Source of the DNA: Lysobacterales bacterium
GTDB lineage: Bacteria; Pseudomonadota; Gammaproteobacteria; Xanthomonadales; SZUA-36
Direction: 5' to 3'
Assembly (NCBI GenBank): GCA_013213875.1
Contig: JABSSV010000386.1
Coordinates: 1-10,958, forward strand
DNA: 10,958 nt
Shown: positions 8,193 through 10,958 of the stretch, one piece after another
How the letters are laid out: each line of letters begins with the position of its first letter
Position numbering within the stretch: the first letter of the stretch is position 1
Program-made: the position numbers and the translations under genes
The notes under the pieces: generated by a model
The model's input: only the letters and a program-made list of their open reading frames with translations
Databases searched by the model: none
Told to the model about the DNA's origin: nothing

Positions 8193-8666
8193 ATGTCAAG
8201 AAAACATTCGAATTTCACGCGTGAAGTGCTGCCCGATCCCAAGTTCGGCAGCGAAGTGATCGCACGCTTCATCAATATGGTGATGCAGAGCGGCAAGAAA
8301 TCCACCGCTGAGCGGATCGTCTACGGCGCCATGGACACCATGGAAGAGCGCAACAAGAGCGCGACGCCGGTAGAACTGATCGAGCAGGCGCTGGAAAACG
8401 TCAGCCCCATGGTTGAGGTGAAGTCCCGTCGTGTTGGTGGTGCTACCTACCAGGTACCGGTAGAAGTGCGTCCCAAGCGCCGGCAGGCTCTGGCCATGCG
8501 CTGGATCATCGATGCGGCCCGTTCGCGCGGTGAGAAGAGCATGCCCCAGCGGCTGGCTGGCGAACTGCTGGAAGCGTGCGAGCAGCGCGGTTCCGCCGTG
8601 AAGAAACGCGAAGATACGCACCGCATGGCGGAAGCGAACAAGGCCTTCTCGCACTACCGCTGGTAA
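8193..8666 (+). CDS. rpsG: 30S ribosomal protein S7
   Basis: Complete 157-residue S7, a primary 16S rRNA-binding protein that organises the head of the small subunit and lies near the E site. The body is typical: [44 protein letters not shown] and the C-terminal [20 protein letters not shown]. It ends at that W, as in short-form S7 proteins, and lacks the extra tail of E. coli K-12. The N-terminal arm is unusual: [11 protein letters not shown] in place of the common arginine-rich MPRRR type, encoded by locally AT-rich codons. ATG at 8193 is chosen because it gives the normal distance to LPDPKFG; its ribosome-binding site is weak (GGA at 8180-8182). In E. coli S7 represses this operon through the rpsL-rpsG gap, but here that gap is only 14 bases. 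Confidence 0.98.
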   Translation: MSRKHSNFTREVLPDPKFGSEVIARFINMVMQSGKKSTAERIVYGAMDTMEERNKSATPVELIEQALENVSPMVEVKSRRVGGATYQVPVEVRPKRRQALAMRWIIDAARSRGEKSMPQRLAGELLEACEQRGSAVKKREDTHRMAEANKAFSHYRW

Positions 8667-8687
8667 AGCGGAAGGCAGTACGTTCAG

Positions 8688-10781
8688 GTGGCTCGCACAA
8701 CGCCCATCGACCGTTATCGCAACATCGGCATCATGGCGCACATTGATGCCGGTAAAACGACAACGACCGAGCGCATCCTTTTCTACACGGGTGTCTCGCA
8801 CAAGATCGGCGAAGTGCATGATGGCAATGCCACCATGGACTGGATGGAACAGGAGCAGGAGCGGGGGATCACCATCACCTCGGCGGCAACGACCTGCTTC
8901 TGGAGAGGTATGCAGGGCCAGTACCCGGAGCACCGTATCAACATTATCGATACGCCCGGGCACGTGGACTTCACCATTGAGGTGGAGCGGTCCCTGCGGG
9001 TGCTGGATGGCGCCGTGGCCGTGTTCTGCGCGGTGGGCGGTGTGCAGCCCCAGTCGGAAACGGTGTGGCGACAGGCCAGCCGTTACCGGGTGCCGCGCAT
9101 AGCGTTCGTGAACAAGATGGATCGAACCGGGGCCGATTTTGGCCGGGTGTTGGATCAGATCAGCGAGCGACTGGGTGCGCGGCCCGTGCCGGTACAGCTG
9201 CCCATCGGCGCCGAAGAGGCGTTCGAGGGGGTGGTAGACCTGGTGCGTATGCAGGCCATCTACTGGGATGCGGAAGACATGGGTGTGAGTTTTGAAGCCC
9301 GTGAGATTCCAGCGGAGTTGCTCGCGGAAGCGGAAGCCGCGCGCGAGACCCTGGTGGAGATGGCCGCAGAAGCCTCCGAGTCGCTGATGGAAGCGTATCT
9401 GGAGGACGGCGAGCTGGAAGAGGCGCAGATTCTGGAAGGTCTGCGCATCGGCACGCTGAACAACGACATCGTTCCCTGCCTGTGCGGAACGGCGTTCAAG
9501 AACAAAGGTGTGCAGGCGCTGCTGGATGCGGTCGTCGAACTGATGCCCTCACCGGTGGATGTTCCGGCCATCAGTGGTGAGCTGGACAACGGCGAGGAAG
9601 CCGAGCGCGCGAGCAGTGACGATGAACCGTTTGCAGCGCTAGCATTCAAGATCGCCACGGACCCGTTTGTGGGGTCCCTGACTTTTTTCCGGGTGTATTC
9701 CGGTGTCCTGAACAACGGGGACACGATTTACAACCCGGTGAAAGGCAAGCGCGAGCGGGTAGGGCGCATCTTGCAGATGCACTCCAACCATCGCGAAGAG
9801 ATTAAAGAAGTCCGGGCCGGCGATATTGCGGCGGCCGTGGGCATGAAAGATGTAACGACCGGCGACACGCTGTGTGATCTGAAGCAGGTCATCACGCTGG
9901 AGCGCATGGAGTTCCCGGAACCGGTGATCTCCGTGGCGGTGGAGCCGAGAACGAAAGCCGACCAGGAAAAAATGGGTGTGGCACTGGGCAAGCTGGCGCA
10001 AGAGGATCCGTCCTTCCGCGTGGCAACCGATGAGGAGTCCGGTCAGACCATTATCTCGGGCATGGGCGAGCTGCACCTGGATATCCTGGTGGATCGCATG
10101 AAGCGCGAGTTCAGTGTCGAGGCGAACGTGGGTCGGCCCCAGGTGGCCTACCGGGAAACGGTTCGCAAAGGCGTTGAGGCGGAAGGCAAGTTTATTCGCC
10201 AGTCCGGCGGGCGCGGCCAGTATGGCCACGTCAAGATTCGGCTGGAGCCGTTGCCCCAGGGCGAAGGCTATGAGTTTGAGAATGCCATTGTCGGTGGTGT
10301 GGTACCGAGGGAATACATCGGTTCCGTTGACAAGGGCATTCAGGAACAGATGAACAACGGTGTGGTCGCCGGTTATCCGGTGGTGGACTGCAAAGTCACC
10401 TTGTTCGACGGGTCTTATCACGATGTGGATTCATCGGAAATGGCCTTTAAAGTGGCGGGCTCCATGGCCTTCCGCAACGCGGCTATCACCGCTGACCCGG
10501 CCCTGCTGGAGCCGATGATGAAGGTTGAAGTGGTGACGCCGGAAGATTATATGGGCGACGTGATGGGAGACCTGAATCGCCGCCGCGGCATCGTGCAGGG
10601 CATGGAAGATACGCCCGCCGGCAAGATCGTAAATGCCCACGTGCCGCTGTCAGAGATGTTTGGTTATGCCACGGATCTGCGGTCCCAGACCCAGGGTCGG
10701 GCAACCTACACGATGGAGTTCGACCACTACGCCGAGGCCCCGGCCAGCGTAGCGGATAACGTAATTAAGAAAACCGCCTGA
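8688..10781 (+). CDS. fusA: Translation elongation factor G
   Basis: Complete 697-residue EF-G, the GTPase that moves tRNA and mRNA through the ribosome and, with ribosome recycling factor, splits ribosomes after termination. The GTG start at 8688 gives the canonical [21 protein letters not shown] at 8670-8675 is the likely but rather distant ribosome-binding site. GTPase motifs: G1 AHIDAGKT (17-24), switch I with RGITIT (59-64), G3 DTPGH (88-92), G4 NKMD (142-145). Domain II holds [10 protein letters not shown], domain [12 protein letters not shown], domain [13 protein letters not shown] and the SYHDVDSSE stretch with the tip-region histidine H578, and domain V the [10 protein letters not shown] and [13 protein letters not shown] segments. 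It matches the main EF-G of gammaproteobacteria throughout, including the [11 protein letters not shown] core, and not the divergent paralogue EF-G2. It lies 21 bases after rpsG and 36 before tuf, consistent with one operon. Confidence 0.99.
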   Translation: MARTTPIDRYRNIGIMAHIDAGKTTTTERILFYTGVSHKIGEVHDGNATMDWMEQEQERGITITSAATTCFWRGMQGQYPEHRINIIDTPGHVDFTIEVERSLRVLDGAVAVFCAVGGVQPQSETVWRQASRYRVPRIAFVNKMDRTGADFGRVLDQISERLGARPVPVQLPIGAEEAFEGVVDLVRMQAIYWDAEDMGVSFEAREIPAELLAEAEAARETLVEMAAEASESLMEAYLEDGELEEAQILEGLRIGTLNNDIVPCLCGTAFKNKGVQALLDAVVELMPSPVDVPAISGELDNGEEAERASSDDEPFAALAFKIATDPFVGSLTFFRVYSGVLNNGDTIYNPVKGKRERVGRILQMHSNHREEIKEVRAGDIAAAVGMKDVTTGDTLCDLKQVITLERMEFPEPVISVAVEPRTKADQEKMGVALGKLAQEDPSFRVATDEESGQTIISGMGELHLDILVDRMKREFSVEANVGRPQVAYRETVRKGVEAEGKFIRQSGGRGQYGHVKIRLEPLPQGEGYEFENAIVGGVVPREYIGSVDKGIQEQMNNGVVAGYPVVDCKVTLFDGSYHDVDSSEMAFKVAGSMAFRNAAITADPALLEPMMKVEVVTPEDYMGDVMGDLNRRRGIVQGMEDTPAGKIVNAHVPLSEMFGYATDLRSQTQGRATYTMEFDHYAEAPASVADNVIKKTA

Positions 10782-10817
10782 CCGGCGGCAATTGAGTTGA
10801 CATAGAGGAAAGCATCC

Positions 10818-10958
10818 ATGTCCAAGGAAAAGTTCGAACGTAATAAGCCCCACGTGAACGTCGGTACGATCGGTCACGTGGACCACGGTAAGACGACGCT
10901 GACGGCGGCCCTGACGAAGGTGTGTGCTGACGCGCGTGGTGGTGAGAGCAAGGCGTAC
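10818..10958 (+). CDS. tuf: Translation elongation factor Tu, N-terminal part (3' end outside window)
   Basis: The first 47 codons of EF-Tu, the GTPase that delivers aminoacyl-tRNA to the ribosome. ATG at 10818 follows a good AGAGGAA ribosome-binding site (10804-10810). The N-terminus [19 protein letters not shown] and the P-loop GHVDHGKT (19-26) match the family almost exactly. The sequence after the P-loop ([15 protein letters not shown]) falls in the variable segment before switch I. The gene is cut by the window edge, so nothing can be said about the rest. Many gammaproteobacteria carry two nearly identical tuf genes; this one is in the str-operon position often called tufA. Confidence 0.98.
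   Translation, partial: MSKEKFERNKPHVNVGTIGHVDHGKTTLTAALTKVCADARGGESKAY

Noticed and set aside
9639..10421. 260-codon open frame on the minus strand opposite fusA
   Set aside because: Antisense shadow of EF-G with shadow-like composition and no domain.
10797..10802. TTGACA before tuf as a separate promoter
   Set aside because: A -10 at normal spacing would fall inside the tuf coding sequence and none is present. Co-transcription with fusA is simpler.

Overview
This window is a piece of the conserved RNA polymerase / ribosomal protein / elongation factor cluster of a bacterium, all on the + strand. The proteins match the gammaproteobacterial versions of RpoB, RpoC, S12, S7, EF-G and EF-Tu very closely. 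RpoC carries the large insertion in front of the distal trigger loop that is typical of Proteobacteria, and GC content is high. I would place the source in Gammaproteobacteria and would not go to a lower rank from the sequence alone.

Layout: the 3' end of rpoB (1-932) is followed 13 bases later by complete rpoC (946-5205) and a strong intrinsic terminator (5225-5251). Next comes a complete TonB-dependent outer-membrane receptor gene (5327-7417), which does not belong to the core cluster. A 386-base gap (7418-7803) follows. It holds a good sigma-70 promoter (7528-7556) and a long, structured leader. Then the str operon runs as rpsL (7804-8178), rpsG (8193-8666), fusA (8688-10781) and the first 47 codons of tuf (10818 to window end). 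The gaps inside str are only 14, 21 and 36 bases, so the four genes are probably co-transcribed.

How it works together: rpoB and rpoC encode the two large catalytic subunits of RNA polymerase. rpsL and rpsG encode ribosomal proteins of the decoding centre and the 30S head. fusA and tuf encode the GTPases that drive translocation and aminoacyl-tRNA delivery. The receptor is an outer-membrane importer with an unknown ligand, physically inserted between the transcription and translation halves of the cluster.

The most unusual part is the rpsL leader. It has an extended -10 promoter with a GC-rich discriminator, a possible 9-codon leader peptide with its own Shine-Dalgarno, a long stem-loop, and two terminator-like hairpins in the last 90 bases before the rpsL start codon. 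This resembles the layout of a transcription attenuator. The very short rpsL-rpsG gap also leaves little room for the intercistronic S7 repressor site known from E. coli. I found no mobile element, CRISPR array, tRNA, rRNA or defence gene.
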